Shown piece by piece: positions 29,759 through 41,289 of a stretch of 64,000 nt of DNA (the first letter of the stretch is position 1; the number at the start of each line of letters is the position of its first letter). A model generated the notes under the pieces. The model was not told where the DNA came from. It ran no database searches and was given only the letters and a program-made list of their open reading frames with translations. The stretch is taken from positions 503,527-567,526 of the forward strand of contig WELB01000045.1 in NCBI GenBank assembly GCA_009602725.1, in the 5' to 3' direction. A program made the translations under genes and the position numbers. The stretch comes from Spirogloea muscicola (taxonomy: Eukaryota > Streptophyta > Zygnematophyceae > Spirogloeales > Spirogloeaceae).

Positions 29759-32700
29759 TCAATGGTCCGCATGGACCTTGTCGGACTTAGATGTAAGAGG
29801 GAGCTGCAAGCCCTTCAAAATAGTACTGATCTCCTGAAATGATGGTCTCTCCTTAGGATCTCTGCAGCACAAAGTCAGAAGACAACCAACATCCTTCACA
29901 TTTCAAGATCTGGTTGGCTGGTTGAAACAACCGCAGTGTTGTAGGTCTTGAAGGACTATTCGTGGAGAGGTGTTGGCGGCGTACAAAGAGATTCAACAAG
30001 CAAGCAACTGCTAGCAGTATTGACACGCACCATCCACACATGCACCGCACACTCAGCTCAACCCATCTGAGGCTGGTGAGGCACCTCTTGCAGCAGCGAT
30101 CTATGAGTGTTGCTATGTTGGGTTCCATGTCAGACGGGATGGGAAGGGCGCGCTCCATAAAACCAACAGCTCCTACAACCTGCAATGGCACAGTAAAGGT
30201 CAGTGTACACTTCGGGTACAAGATTAAGCTGTAGTCATGGCCACATTGAGGCCACTTACACTGAAACAACCTAGGTATGTCGAAGCATGGACAGTGACTA
30301 ACTTATCTGGTCAGACCTGAACTTACCTGCATGGAGTTGAGGCCCTCCCAGGGCACCTGCTTTGTTGCAAGCTCCCACAGTATGACTCCAAAACTGTACA
30401 CATCTGACCTGCACATCATGAAGGATTTGACAAAATAGAATCACCTCATCAGCGTGCTTGCTATGTCAGCAGCACTGATCTGATCAATGAAGATACTTGA
30501 CACAGCAGCTACTCAATGAGAGAACGAGATAAAGGGCAGCAGAAGCATGCAAGTGTGCACGTTACTTTTCATCGGATGGGTCATTGCGAAGAACTTCAGG
30601 AGCCATCCATTGGGGCTGCAATGAAATTTGGATGTCATATCTTGTTAAGCAGGCTTCTCCACAACAGGCCACATAAGCAACACATAACCATGATATGTAG
30701 GCCGTGCCTAATCGTGCATGTCTCTGATGCTTGGGAGTGAGTTATGAGAGTGAAATAAGAACCAATCAATCTAGATATGTGAATCAATCAAAAGATGGCA
30801 TTAAGCACCAGACAATGAGCAGTGATCTCACCGTGCCCTTCCCAGACCTGGCAGTCAAGAATGTGGCATGTTTTAATCTCGAGATGCCAAAGTCGCCCAC
30901 CTTGTGAGACATAAGCAAAAGCAAAGTGAGGCACTGCACTTTAAATAAATAGCTACTGCGACCTGAGCTCTCATTTCAGCAGCCATATCAAGTAAAAACG
31001 GGCCCACATCTCATTCTGCTTCGATGATCGTTCCAATATATATTGATGCCTGCCTTACCTGAAGTCAAAAACTTTGACTTACCTTGACAGTCCAGTTCTT
31101 ATCCACGAGAAGGTTCGATGACTTTAAGTCACGATGTACAATTGGAGGATTGCTGCGGTGCAGGTACTCCATGCCCCTCGCCTGCTCACAGCAAACCATA
31201 TACTCCAGAAGAGAGATGCACTTCAGGCTTTGTGCTAATCTTTCAGCTTCAAAGATGCTCTGAGGTTGCTTCAGACCAAGACTGAGGGTATGAACTGATG
31301 CTGTCATCAATATCGTAACAGAGGTGGACAAGCAACTCTAGAGTGTCCCAGATTTAGATGTTAGGTTTCTCCAACTGCTGTAATTGCTTTAAAAAAAGTC
31401 TTACTGTGTCCAGTGCCATCCTCAAGCATCTAGGCCAAGTGATGCTGTCCTTCTTCCGATGCAGCAGGCGGTAGAGGCTCCCCCTGCCGCAATCAGCAGC
31501 TTCTTCATCAGAGATTGCAAAAGGCACTGGTCAGTGGAAAGCAAGTCCATGATTGTCATACTCATATATACTTGTGGAGAAAGGATCTTACCTTGGCAAG
31601 AACTCAGTTATTATGGAGAGGTGATCTTCTGTTGTTGTTGCGCCCATGAAAAGAAGAACATTTGGATGCCTCAGCCGCCTCATCATTGTAGTCTGCCATT
31701 GCACAGAGGTACATTCCAACTCCAAGGCTGCAATCAGTATGGTGGCGGCCAAAGGCACGTCAAGTATACAATAACATGCAGCAGTTTAAGCACTCATGTG
31801 CTGAATAGTATCTGCCTTCGCTAAGCCTGCTTGAGAAAGACCGGCATTGCACACCCTGCATACATTGCAATTCAGGCTACCTCGTCTTTGATCTCAGCGA
31901 GCATCAGGGGGCTGTACTCCTGCTCTGTGAAAACCTTAACGGCCACGTCCTGTCAGGCCAGGGGATACACATATTACTGGGCAATCCGTTGTCTGACTGC
32001 AATTATGACAATGACTGGCACCCTCTTGTGCCAAGCATCCAGCTAGGTGCTCTTAGCATCATGCTAGGTAATGCCATGGCAACACTGTGTAGTGCAACTT
32101 TAGTGTGTAGTACAACCCTTTCCCAACCCTTAACCTTAGACCCAGAGCCTTAAACCCTGGCTCTGCCTGGACCCTCTTCACTCCTGCTTAAGTTCAGGAT
32201 TCAAGCAAGTGGGGCCGAGCACACGTACTGAGCCCCGCCAGAGGCCGTGGTACACAGTAGCAGTCGAACCTGCACAGTCATGGTTTGCAAGTCACATGCA
32301 GGCAAGATATCTGCTGCCCAATGGTGGTCGTTCACAGGGTTTATGTGATGGCCAAGGCAGGCTGTGTTTCTGTGTCTACACATTCAATGTGCTCGCAGGG
32401 GGCCGGGGGAATATTGAGTTTAGAATAAGTTCAGGGCTGCTCACCCTGACCAACTCGCTCCAGGACAGTCAGCTCCTGCCAAGGTATCTCCCAGGTGATA
32501 GGGTCGTCTTCTCCTGACGAGTACTTGCCGCGGGAGATGGCATAGTCGCTCGTGTTGCTGCCAGAGCCACTGCCCGGCGAGTGCTCCGCGCTGTCCAACG
32601 ACTCCGAGCGAGCTAATCGCTCGGCTGCCTCCTCTCTGTTCACAGAGGCCCAGCCGCGGTGCTCGCCTCCTGTCCGCGGCCAGGCGCCCTGGCCAGCGAC

Positions 32701-35521
32701 CGTCTCCTGCCAGCTGCTAACAAGCGAGACTGACTTGTCCGCCGCCCGCCTTGCCTTCTCCAAGTCATCCGAGGCACATCGGCTGCGCACCTCAAGGGCC
32801 TCCAGCCCTGTGGTATCTCTGTCACTGGGGGATGCATCCACCTCTCGGTGTGTCCCTCTGATGCTGCCTGGCATGGGCTCCCCTATCGCCATCGCCTGAA
32901 GGGCGGCGAGGTTCTGCTGCCACGCAGACCGCATGACTGGCGGGAACGAGGGCGAGCGCTGGAGGGGCGACCTCGAGGGCGCCCGCGGCGCTTGGCCGGG
33001 GCTGTAGAACTGCGCAAACCACGGCCGCATGGATGGCGAGGCGGGGGCGTTGTCGTACATCCAGATGCCAGCCCAGGGCTGCGCTGCCGGCTCCGACGGC
33101 GCCGCTCTTGCGCTCTCCTGCTTCTCCTGGCTCTGGCTCTGGCCCAGGGGGCTGCTCCAAGGCACGTCCTCCTTCGACGAGCCGGCGCCACCGTAGCTCT
33201 GAGCCTCCCCCGAAGCTGACGAAGCAGCGTCTCCACCCCTCAGTCCTGCTGGGCACACCCGAGCACCTGTCGACCTGGACTGCGGTGTAACGGGTGTACT
33301 CTCGTGACTGGCTTCGCTCGTAGCAGCAACGTCCAAGCTGTGAAAGCCAGAGGAGCCTTGCACTGGCAGTGTGAGCTGAGCAATGCCATCACAAGGTTGT
33401 ACTCAAGGCTGCCTTCTAGCATCTCCAATGCAATCATGAACTGCACATGCTATCTACAAGAGCAGTTAGCATTGAGATTATGTGGTGAAGGAGCTAGACT
33501 GGTTGACCTGCTGCCACTGCCGGCCGCCCCTGCCTTTGCGCTGGACACCTCTGACGAACGGTTGAGGCCATGCTTGTCATTCCCAAGGTGGAGTTTCTTA
33601 CTGCAACGTACATGACCATAATCAGCCTGCTGGATATCCTCCCACACACACGACCATGGCTGCTGACTTAACATGCGATGGAGATGGCAGAAGTGCTCTG
33701 TGTGCACTTTCAAGAAGTAGGCAGATCAATGCCGTGACTGCCACTCATTCGGCCATGATCATAAGCTTGAGATTTTAGCAACCAAACTCACATGAAGGCA
33801 ATGGCGTCGCAGGCGACGCCGATGATGCCAGTGAGCGTGCCCTGGTCGTCAAAGAGCGGCGTCTCGGTGATCATGGCAGTGAAAACCCGGCCAGACTTGG
33901 TATGCAGCGGGAACTGCCCAGTCCAGGACCGGCCCGAGGCGAGGTGCGCGAGAATGTGGCCAGCCACCTCCTTGGTGCCGTCCATGCCAAGCAGGTCAAT
34001 CTTCCTGCGACCGACTGCCTCCTCCTCAGTGTAGCCATACAAGTCCTGTGCTGAGGGGCTCCTGCATCCCCACCATAATCACCAACGAGAGCGGGAATCA
34101 GGCAGATAACTAGCATTAGCTCCGTCAGTAAAAGACATTGAGTTGGACGGCTACCTTAGTGGCACAATGTGGCTTGCGCATCCTGCAGGATGCCACAAAG
34201 GTGGTCTACGTAGCAACTAGCAGGCAGGCCGACTATGCTCGAGCTTGCAAAAGCCTTTGTCAGGCTATACCAGTACGTGATCTCGCCACTTTCGGTGAAG
34301 CAGTACACAGCCTGGCCGACCTCCCTCAGAGCATGCTCCACACCAGCCGAATCAACGCCCTCGTGCTCGGACAGGCTCGCACCAGTAATGTGAGCAGCAA
34401 CCGCCATGTTATAATCCTCCCCGCAAGGAGGAAATGCTGCTGCCATGCTGGTGGAGGCAGGTCGCCTCCGCACATGAAGCTCGCTGTCGCTTGGATAGCG
34501 CAGCAGCTTGGCATCCTTGAGGTCGCTCTCCAGCTTGCGCTGCACGAGCAGCATTTCCGCCATCTTCTTCACCAGCTGCTGATGACTCTCCTCCATCTCC
34601 GCTATCTTCGTCCGCAGGTCCTGCTATATAGTAGGAGCAGGGGCACCTGACCAATGCGTCAGTAACCATCTTCGTGCACCCCTTACCAAAGCACTTGGCA
34701 AAGGCTCCGATATCCTAATTGGGGCGCCGTCATCCAGCGCCCTGCAACCACTTGATATTCTCCCGCGACTACATGGAGGAGAAATGGCGAGCATGGCCAT
34801 CGACATTCCCGCCCCCCCCTGAGACGAATACTATTGCTGGCCAGGATTTGCCACCTTGGTAAAATCCATCAGGGCGCAGTGACCTTGTAAGCTCCCCTAA
34901 TGCTCAGTGAGGAGCTTCATCTCCAGCTGCTAATACACTTTCTCGTCCCTCAGTCCACAGGCCTCTGGAGGACAACAGCCCGAAGGAGCACTAGCACCTT
35001 GTGCGCACCAATGCTGCCAGACAGCTGTTATGCATGCTGAAGGCCAGAGCGAACTTCCTCGATTATCGTATGATGTGGCAGACTTGGGACCAAGCCAGGC
35101 AACGGCCACGGTATCCAACACCGTTCGAAAGCGCTAGCAGGCAGCTGATAGCACGTGAACCACGTGACCTCCTAACAGAAACCCCAGCTGCTGACAAGGG
35201 AGTCACTGGAGCTTCAAGCGACTCAGTGCGACCTTGGGCGCGCGAGCGGGAGAGGCGGTGCTTTCGGCGTCCGCTCCTGAGGCACTCGGCGAGCTACTGG
35301 ACGCAGGAGCTGTGGCCTGCGATGTCTGCCACGAGGAGCTCAGGGTAATGGAAGCAGCGGCGGATGCGGCGGGCGTGCTGTGCTCCAGCCGGGAGAAGGG
35401 TGGAGGGCGCGACGCCGCGAAGCCCTGCGCTCACCTTCTGCTCGTCAACAGGAAGAGAGCGGTCGAGCGGCGCGTCGGGCGGCCGCCGCGGCTCAGGAGG
35501 CGACTCCATCGCCATCGGCAT
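29759..35521 (-). CDS. PAS-domain Raf-like MAPKKK
   Basis: About 15 exons. Main ones: 35435-35521 (start [11 protein letters not shown]), 34271-34620, 33792-34061, about 33480-33600, 32445-33355, 32229-32269, 31881-31949, about 31592-31693, about 31411-31482, 31083-31187, 30832-30901, about 30567-30619, about 30329-30410, about 30088-30180 and 29759-29857. The order is: a Glu/Lys-rich coiled-coil-like helix ([15 protein letters not shown]), a PAS domain (GEITYW ... [12 protein letters not shown] ... [10 protein letters not shown] ... GIIGVACD), a long Ser/Pro-rich linker, then the kinase: [17 protein letters not shown], glycine loop [82 protein letters not shown]. This is plant group-B Raf architecture (related to EDR1/CTR1 kinases; in early land plants and algae such PAS-Rafs act upstream of SnRK2). 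The stop is TGA at 29759-29761. Confidence 0.9.
32105..32165 (-). repeat. Telomere-like degenerate tract in kinase intron
   Basis: CCCTTAACCTTAGACCC and TTAAACCCT on the plus strand, so TTTAAGG/TTAAGGG in the sense of the gene. Intronic, next to the glycine-loop exon. Confidence 0.45.
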
Positions 35522-35600
35522 CGCCGCCGCCCCTGCCCGCCGCTGGCGACGAGCCTCGCCTCACGGCCGGCTGCGGTCGCGGCCGCGGCGGGAGTGGAGG
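35522..35600. promoter_or_regulatory. GC-rich upstream flank of the Raf-like gene, ending in an N
   Basis: GC-rich sequence just before the kinase start codon. It stops at a single N (35601), after which LINE-derived sequence begins at once, so the promoter may be truncated by an assembly join. Confidence 0.4.
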
Positions 35601-35639
35601 NAGAAGCGAGACCTCTGGTAACGACTCCCTGCTGAACCC

Positions 35640-35935
35640 GGGGAGAGGGGGAGCACCCCCCCGGCGGCGCGCGCGTCAGCAGGTCCGGGGTTCGAACCCC
35701 GGCGTTGGAGCTCCCCTTGTCCAGGGGACCCACTTCCAGGACCCTAGCCTCTCTGATTTGCGGCTGCTTAGCAGGGGTTACTGAGTGATTTGTAGCTGCT
35801 TTCTTTCTTTGTGTGCTTTGGTTTCTTAGCGCTTCCTCTGGCTTCCTCTGGCCCCCTTCTCGTTCTTTGTTCATTCTTTTTTGGGCTCGCTTGTCCAGCC
35901 CCTATCCTCAATGGGCGAGCCCTTTCTTCCTGTTG
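35640..35935 (+). mobile_element. LINE C-terminal tail and 3' UTR behind a tRNA-like T arm
   Basis: CCGGGGTTCGAACCCCGG at about 35684-35701 looks like a tRNA T arm (B box). It is followed at 35702-35781 by the coding end of the LINE family (SLSDLRLLSRGY, TGA) and then by its 3' UTR with GGGCTCGCTTGTCCAGCCC and GGGCGAGCCC. Either a 5'-truncated LINE, or a tRNA-headed SINE with a LINE-derived tail. Confidence 0.5.
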
Positions 35936-36239
35936 GCTTCCCCGGCCAATGGGGTCCGCCGTACGACGCCCGCCGGCGCGTGCGCCACGTGTCCTCGACG
36001 TTCCGCTCCTTCACGCGCCCGGGGACACCTGTCGAGCCGTGACAGCTACCACGTGGAGGCCTTGCGGCCTAGAAAAAGATCGGGGGCGAAGGTGTACGGC
36101 GGACGTACCGCGTCGAGGCGTCTCCCGCCGCTTCTTCTTGGCCCACGGGCATCCATCAGGGCTGCTGCGGCACGTCACGGTGGAAGCGTTTCAGACCTTG
36201 TTCTTTGTCCTTGTTTCGTTTGTTCCCTTTCTGGATTTT

Positions 36240-36385
36240 GTCCGTTCTTTTTGGGCTGGCTTTGGCTTCTGGTGCTTTGTTTAATTCTTTATTTTTTTGG
36301 GCTGGCTGTTCCAGCCCATATCCTTAATGGGCGAGCCCTTTCTTTGGCAGCCCCCTCTTCTTTATGGGCGAGCAATTTCTTCTTT
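36240..36385 (+). repeat. LINE 3'-tail modules
   Basis: Two head-to-tail copies of the tail. The second has a hairpin GGGCTGG-CTGTT-CCAGCCC at about 36299-36317, then TGGGCGAGCCCTTTC. Confidence 0.65.
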
Positions 36386-36429
36386 TGGGCTTGCCTCTCA
36401 TAGCCATTGCCTTCACAGTGTGAGAGGGC

Positions 36430-37515
36430 TGTTTCTCTCTCTGCACTCGCTATAGCGGGCGTTGACAACAGGGACCCTGCCCTTCCAGCTTTCCCTAACT
36501 GCAGCACTGCATAACCTCTCGCGCTCCCTACCAACACTTGCCGAGGGTCATGCAGATATTGGGGCATGGGCACGCTGCTCTGACAAGAAAGCGCAGGCGA
36601 ACTACACTCACGCTGCTGACGTGCAGCGCTGCCTCTGAGCTGAAGGGACTGCTGAAGGACGATAGACGTGGCCTTACCCGCCTTCTTTCCATCAGCTCCC
36701 CGGGCGCATCGGAGTGGCTCAACGCTCTGCCGATATACGAGTCCCTTCGGCTCCCAGACAACCTCTTCCGCACAGCGCTCCACCACCACCTCGGCCTCCC
36801 AACCCCGTGCTTGGCTGGCATCCGCCAGTGCGAGTGTGGCCACATTGCCTATGACAAGCTCGCCCTAGCTGCGCACATGCTGAGGTGTGTTGAGGGGGGT
36901 GAGCGCATTGCCTCCCACGACTTACTCAGGGATACCATGTTTTGAATTGTGCGAGAGGCGGGATATCATCCGGCGATGGAGGTGTCCGGCAACATGCCAA
37001 TCTCCTCAAGGCGCGGCAAGCCATACGTGCGGCGTCTGGACGTGGTCGCCACCCCCCGGGGCGGTGGGCCTCGTCTGCTCTTGGACGTGGTACTGATTGA
37101 CGATACAAGGCTGGCGCACCCACGTTAACCGTGTCTGGCTGGGCCACGTCCAGCGCGGAGCGTAAGAAGAAGCAGCACTACCATGACCATTCCCAAGGGG
37201 ACCATCTTTACCCGTGTGCCATGGATATCTACGGAGGCTACGGCGTGAAATGGTCCTCCCTGATCCAGCATCTGGCCCGGCTGGTTGATGCGCGTCGTTG
37301 AAGTCGGGGGGGGCAGCTTGGGCCACTCCAGCATTCCGCAGGCCTTAGTTGCATATAACAGAATGCCGCTCTCGCTCAGTTTGCAGCGCTCGCAAGCATT
37401 GGCTCTTCATCAACGTGCAGGGCGCGCTCTAAGTCAGACCTCCGGCTTTCGCGGCGGCGCTCCAGCTCCCCAAGTTAGCTTGTCAGATTTGTTTGTGCTC
37501 ACCAGTGGGTACTAA
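36430..37515 (+). mobile_element. Non-LTR retrotransposon fragment (restriction-like endonuclease type)
   Basis: Encodes the region after the reverse transcriptase. It has the CECG ... H-x3-C knuckle (CECGHIAYDKLALAAHMLRC), GGERIASHDLLRD, then RRLDVVATPRGGGPRLLLD, an R-x-D...D motif like that of R2/CRE/NeSL-type endonucleases, and a tail ending SLSDLFVLTSGY-stop. Several stops and frame changes break it, and no reverse transcriptase core is present. It is an old, 5'-truncated copy. Confidence 0.75.
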
Positions 37516-37591
37516 TGTCACCTTAGGTACCTTAGAACAGGTCTCCGTGTTATGTAGCCTTGTTTAGTCTGCACTCGACTCTGCCTGAACA

Positions 37592-37786
37592 ATGTATTGG
37601 CTTGAATTGGCCTCCCTTTCAATTCATGCGCCCCGCGCGCCTTCTCTCTTTCTGCAGCGGTCCCTAGCCTTCGCGGTTCACCTGCGCGCCGGCCGCGCTT
37701 TGGCTGCGGCCTCCGGCTACCGTCAGGGCGACGTCTTTCCGCCGTCTAGCTATTCAGACTTGCATCTTCTGACTAGAGGTTACTGA
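37592..37786 (+). mobile_element. LINE C-terminal fragment
   Basis: Short copy ending HLRAGRALAAASGYRQGD ... SDLHLLTRGY-stop. A copy of the short GCGCGC dispersed repeat (CAATTCATGCGCCCCGCGC) lies just upstream at about 37618-37650. Confidence 0.7.
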
Positions 37787-37844
37787 GAGTCCCCTTGCTG
37801 CTGTCTTAGTACTTAGCACCCACGATTCTTCTGTCCTCGTCCAT

Positions 37845-38260
37845 TCCTTTTCTTTTTGGGCTGGCCTCTCCCAGCCACCAGTCAATCTGGCCGCGCTTGC
37901 TTCCAACGAGACGCCCGCTCCCGCTTCATTATGGGGCAGACCGGCTATAGCCAGTTTCTTACGGTTTCCCGCCATCTGGGGAAAAGCCGCCGCGGTCAAC
38001 GCCCCAAAGGGCGCTGGCGACTGCCGCCCCCCACCACTGACGGCAGCCGCCCGTCACCCAGCCGCCCGCTTGCCCGCCGCGATCCTGGCACCTGCCCTGC
38101 GGGGGAGCTGGTCGGCGTCCCACTCCGGCCAACGCCTTGCAACTGCGTGCTGCGTGCTGCGTGCTGGCCGTGCTCTAGCTGCAGCCTCTGGCTTTCGTCA
38201 AGGTGACTGCTATCCGGCGGCTAGTCTTTTGCGACTTGCGGCCGCTAAGTAGAGGTTACC
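37845..38260 (+). mobile_element. LINE tail plus degraded C-terminal fragment
   Basis: Starts with the tail module (GGGCTGGCCTCTCCCAGCCACC, CAGTCAATCTGGCCGCGC). About 200 bp later comes LRAGRALAAASGFRQGD-like coding sequence that loses frame before the usual TRGY end. Confidence 0.6.
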
Positions 38261-38397
38261 AAGTGATGATTTCTGTGTTTCAGCACTTTCCGGCCCTTTC
38301 GGACCTTGTTGTCGATTGTCACAGCCCTCGCCTCCTCCGGTAGAGCTTACTTCTTCATCCCGGCCGGGCCCTGAGGCAGCATTGAGCAGTAGCGGAC

Positions 38398-39070
38398 ATG
38401 GCCTCGAGCAAGCGTGAGCATGGGGACGGGTTTGTGTGGTCTGACTGAAGGTTTGTAACAGGTCCCCTTTTGGAGGTGTCTGAAGGCAGTGCTCTCCAGC
38501 GTCGGCTTTATCGGCCAGGTGACAACAATTGCTGTAGTGTTGGTGTGTCGTTAATGTCGTCTAGGTTTGCATTGATGTAAGCGTGTCACACCTGCTGAAC
38601 TGTTGTCGATGTTTAACGGTCGTCTTTCAATTTATCTAGACGCCCATCTCCTCATAGTTGAATGTGTTTTTCCTTAATGGTTGAAATATATGGCACGTCC
38701 AGAAGTACCCTGCCGACAGTTCGACCTGATCATTGTTGGGTGAGCAATTAGGTTTAGGCTGCCATGTGCAAGCATCCTATAAGTTGCCTGCACACTCACT
38801 CTGCTTATGCCTGCGTGAGCGAAATTTGATCAATAGTGAAGATGAAGAGGAAAGCTTATGAGGTGAGCTTCTTGGGTGGACCTTGATGATCATCGCAGTC
38901 ATTGACTGATCAGCCTCCACAATTACCCTGCTGCTTCTTGTGTTGGTTGATCGTGACAGAAGGGAGTTTCTTTGAGTGGTTGTTGATTCTCGTCCAGCAG
39001 TACACAGTGGCCAATGCGGCTTTCAAACCGACCAGAGTGTATTTGCTATACTCATATACAGGAGCTAAAG
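38398..39070 (+). other. Orphan exon-like segments, one with a Rossmann-type start
   Basis: ATG at 38690 opens a 50-bp exon, MARPEVPCRQFDLIIVG, ended by a strong GTGAGC donor at 38740. FDLIIVG followed by an expected Gly is the usual beginning of an FAD/NAD-binding fold. Other exon-like pieces with donors occur at 38398-38440 (MASSKREHGDGF) and near 38998-39067 (QQYTVANAAFKPTRVYLL, then GTGAGG). I cannot connect them into a family, and there is little room before the convergent XDH gene. Probably a truncated or fast-evolving gene. Confidence 0.3.
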
Positions 39071-39162
39071 GTGAGGCCTAAGCGATGAAGCTTCCAAGTA
39101 CCTGTGCTACTAGTTAGCTCGTCTACCTGGAATAGCGAAAATAGCAGACCAGTAACCCCTCT

Positions 39163-40361
39163 CTAAGCCCCAAGGCAGTTAGAGAGGCCATTAAAAAGGT
39201 CATTCAGACTGACAGGCGTAGCCAAAGCCACCTTCTCAACAGTTGCTGGTGCGCTGAATGGCACCCACGAGGCATCACCAGACTCGGCACGCGCCGCAGA
39301 TAATGCCATCGCGACCGCTATCAGCACACTGCAAGAAAACAACTGCTATCATCACTGTATGCCCGAAAATGACAACTCATTACGAATGACAAGTAGACAG
39401 CATGCTCAACATCGACTCTTATGAGTGGAATGGGAGCAAGTGAAACAAAAGTATGTCAGGCACTACTTGCAAGTTCCTTGAACGAGACGAGGTAGTCACC
39501 AACATACCTGGCAGCAAGTCCAAGAGGAGGTTCTCCGGATGTCTGTCAAACCAAGTCAGATGTCAAGCATCAGCTACCAGGAATCAAGCCGTCACACACG
39601 CATGATGAAGTAAGATACTTCGGTGTTATTGAGGGTACAAGAAGAGGATACAGGAAGACAATGTCTTAAGAACAAGTATATATTTCCATGCCTCTGAGAT
39701 CTGACCTTGGAGCGTAAAAATCCAGAAGGATTTGCTGAGTTCCGAAGGAGTGCTACCCTAAAATCTCGTGGGATGTCCTTGCTTAGTGCCACTTTGTACT
39801 CCCAAGTGTCATCAGTCAGCAGCTGAATGGAAGCCCACAATACTTGACCTAAGCTTATGACAGTGTCAGGAGCTGCTGAATTGTTTATCATTTGCGAACT
39901 GGTCTCTAAGGACTGGCCTTGACAACGTGCAAAGTGGTTGGGTTACTGCAGGTTCACGAGCGCTGGACATTTCAATGTTCTGCAGTTGACAGCTCCTGGA
40001 ATACTCATGCAAAATCTTGGACCAAGTGCAGCTTAAGGCAGGGCACTGAGCTGCAAGTTGAGCTGCAAGCTTGCTGGATATACCTTGCCGGTATTATTGT
40101 CAAAAGCACATTCCTCCATCAGATAGTAGCCGATGCCCATGATAGACGCTCCATGGACCTGCATGCCTGTAAGCAAAATACAGTACAGGCGCCGCAGCCG
40201 CCCTGGGCGCACGACACCTTGGTGCCCTTGAGGTGCGCGACGTCGCGGATGTACTCGGCGAGCGTCGCCGCGGGGTCCGGGCTGGCCACCTCCACGCGGC
40301 GCCCGTTGAGCACGAAGCGCAGCGTGGAGCTCGGCGGCGGCTCCTCCGGGCCGAGCCCCAT
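39163..40361 (-). pseudogene. XDH: Xanthine dehydrogenase/aldehyde oxidase gene lacking its middle
   Basis: Full XDH is about 1,300 residues: 2Fe-2S, second Fe-S, FAD and molybdopterin domains. Here exon 1 (40361 down to about 40180) gives MGLGPEEPPPSS, LRFVLNGRRVEV and the first cluster motif KVSCAQGGCGACTV. After only about 15 bases comes an acceptor and an exon from the far C-terminus (40090-40175: HGASIMGIGYYLMEEC), then 39715-39810 (TWEYKVALSKDIPRDFRVAL), about 39508-39545 (SGEPPLGLAAR) and 39163-39335 (AVAMALSAARAESGDASW, TAG at 39163-39165). Everything between the first Fe-S motif and the last part of the molybdopterin domain, roughly 1,000 residues, is missing. No dehydrogenase could be made from this locus as written. 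Internal deletion or assembly collapse. Confidence 0.75.
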
Positions 40362-40439
40362 GGCGGCGGCTGCGGCGGGCGCAGCCGGTCATGCACAGGC
40401 CCCTCTCGAGCCTGACCGCGACGGCGGCGGCTCCGCGAG

Positions 40440-40492
40440 CGGCGGCTNCAACTGACGCCAACGAGCCCCGCGCCGCCAGCTCAGCGGCCGCA

Positions 40493-40528
<36 letters not shown>

Positions 40529-40735
40529 GGAGGCTGCCCCGACGGCTCATGCTGAGCTGCAGTGAGTACGGCGAGGGAGGACTTCGTGCGATTATGGATG
40601 GATTTAGATGGAAAGCGGAGACGGGGGAGCTGTGGAGGCAGATGTGGGAGAGGGGGCCGTTCAAGGAGGAGAGCGGGGGGAGGGAAGAGGGAGGAGGAGG
40701 AGGAGGGAGGGGGGTATTGACTCGCGACGTCTTGG
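40440..40735. other. N, CGG-rich stretch and purine-rich sequence
   Basis: Single N at 40448, then a (CGG)n run at about 40495-40530 and a GGAGGA-rich stretch to about 40720. No gene recognised. The N separates XDH exon 1 from the next LINE block. Confidence 0.5.
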
Positions 40736-41289
40736 CGGCGGCGTGGGTATCCGCGCTCCCCATCTACGTGGCGGCCCACATGCTCCGTTGTGCCCACGGC
40801 GGCGAGCGGACCGGTTCCCATGACCTTCTCAGGGACGGCATGCAGGGTGTCTTCATCGAGGCGGGCTACAAGGTGGCCGTGGAGCATACGTCGATCATGC
40901 CCATCTTGCGCGACGCCGATGGCCAGATGCACACCCGGCGCGCTGACCTCGTCGCCATCCCGCCCGGCGGCGGTCCGCGTATCACCGCGGATGTGGTGAC
41001 CGCCAACTGTGTCGATTCCGCTAACCCCTCCAAGTCGGCATCGACCGCGGGGCATGCGGTCGCCCTGGCGGCCCGCGGCAAGGAGCGCAAGTATGCAGAT
41101 CACCCCCCCGGCGACGAGTTCGCGGCCCTTGCCATTGACGTCCACGGGGCTTATGGCAGCGGCTGGCTGCATCTCCTCCAGCATCGCCGGGCTGGTCGCG
41201 CCCTTGCAGCAGCCTCTGGCTTGCGCAGCGGGGTTGCTCTTCCTCCCCTCAGCTCATCTGACTACCTACTGCTGACACGGGGGTATTGA
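40736..41289 (+). mobile_element. LINE fragment, chimeric between two subfamilies
   Basis: Open frame from AAHMLRCAHGGERTGSHDLL through the endonuclease motif RRADLVAIPPGGGPRITAD to KYADHPPGDEFAALAIDVHG. At about 41184 it switches to a tail (RRAGRALAAASGLRSG ... SSDYLLLTRGY) that belongs to the subfamily at 51062. The copy at 50171, with the same body, has a different tail and an intact junction. Confidence 0.75.

Noticed and set aside
35684-35701. A functional tRNA gene
   Set aside because: Only a T-arm-like palindrome is present; no D arm, anticodon arm or pairing acceptor stem can be drawn.
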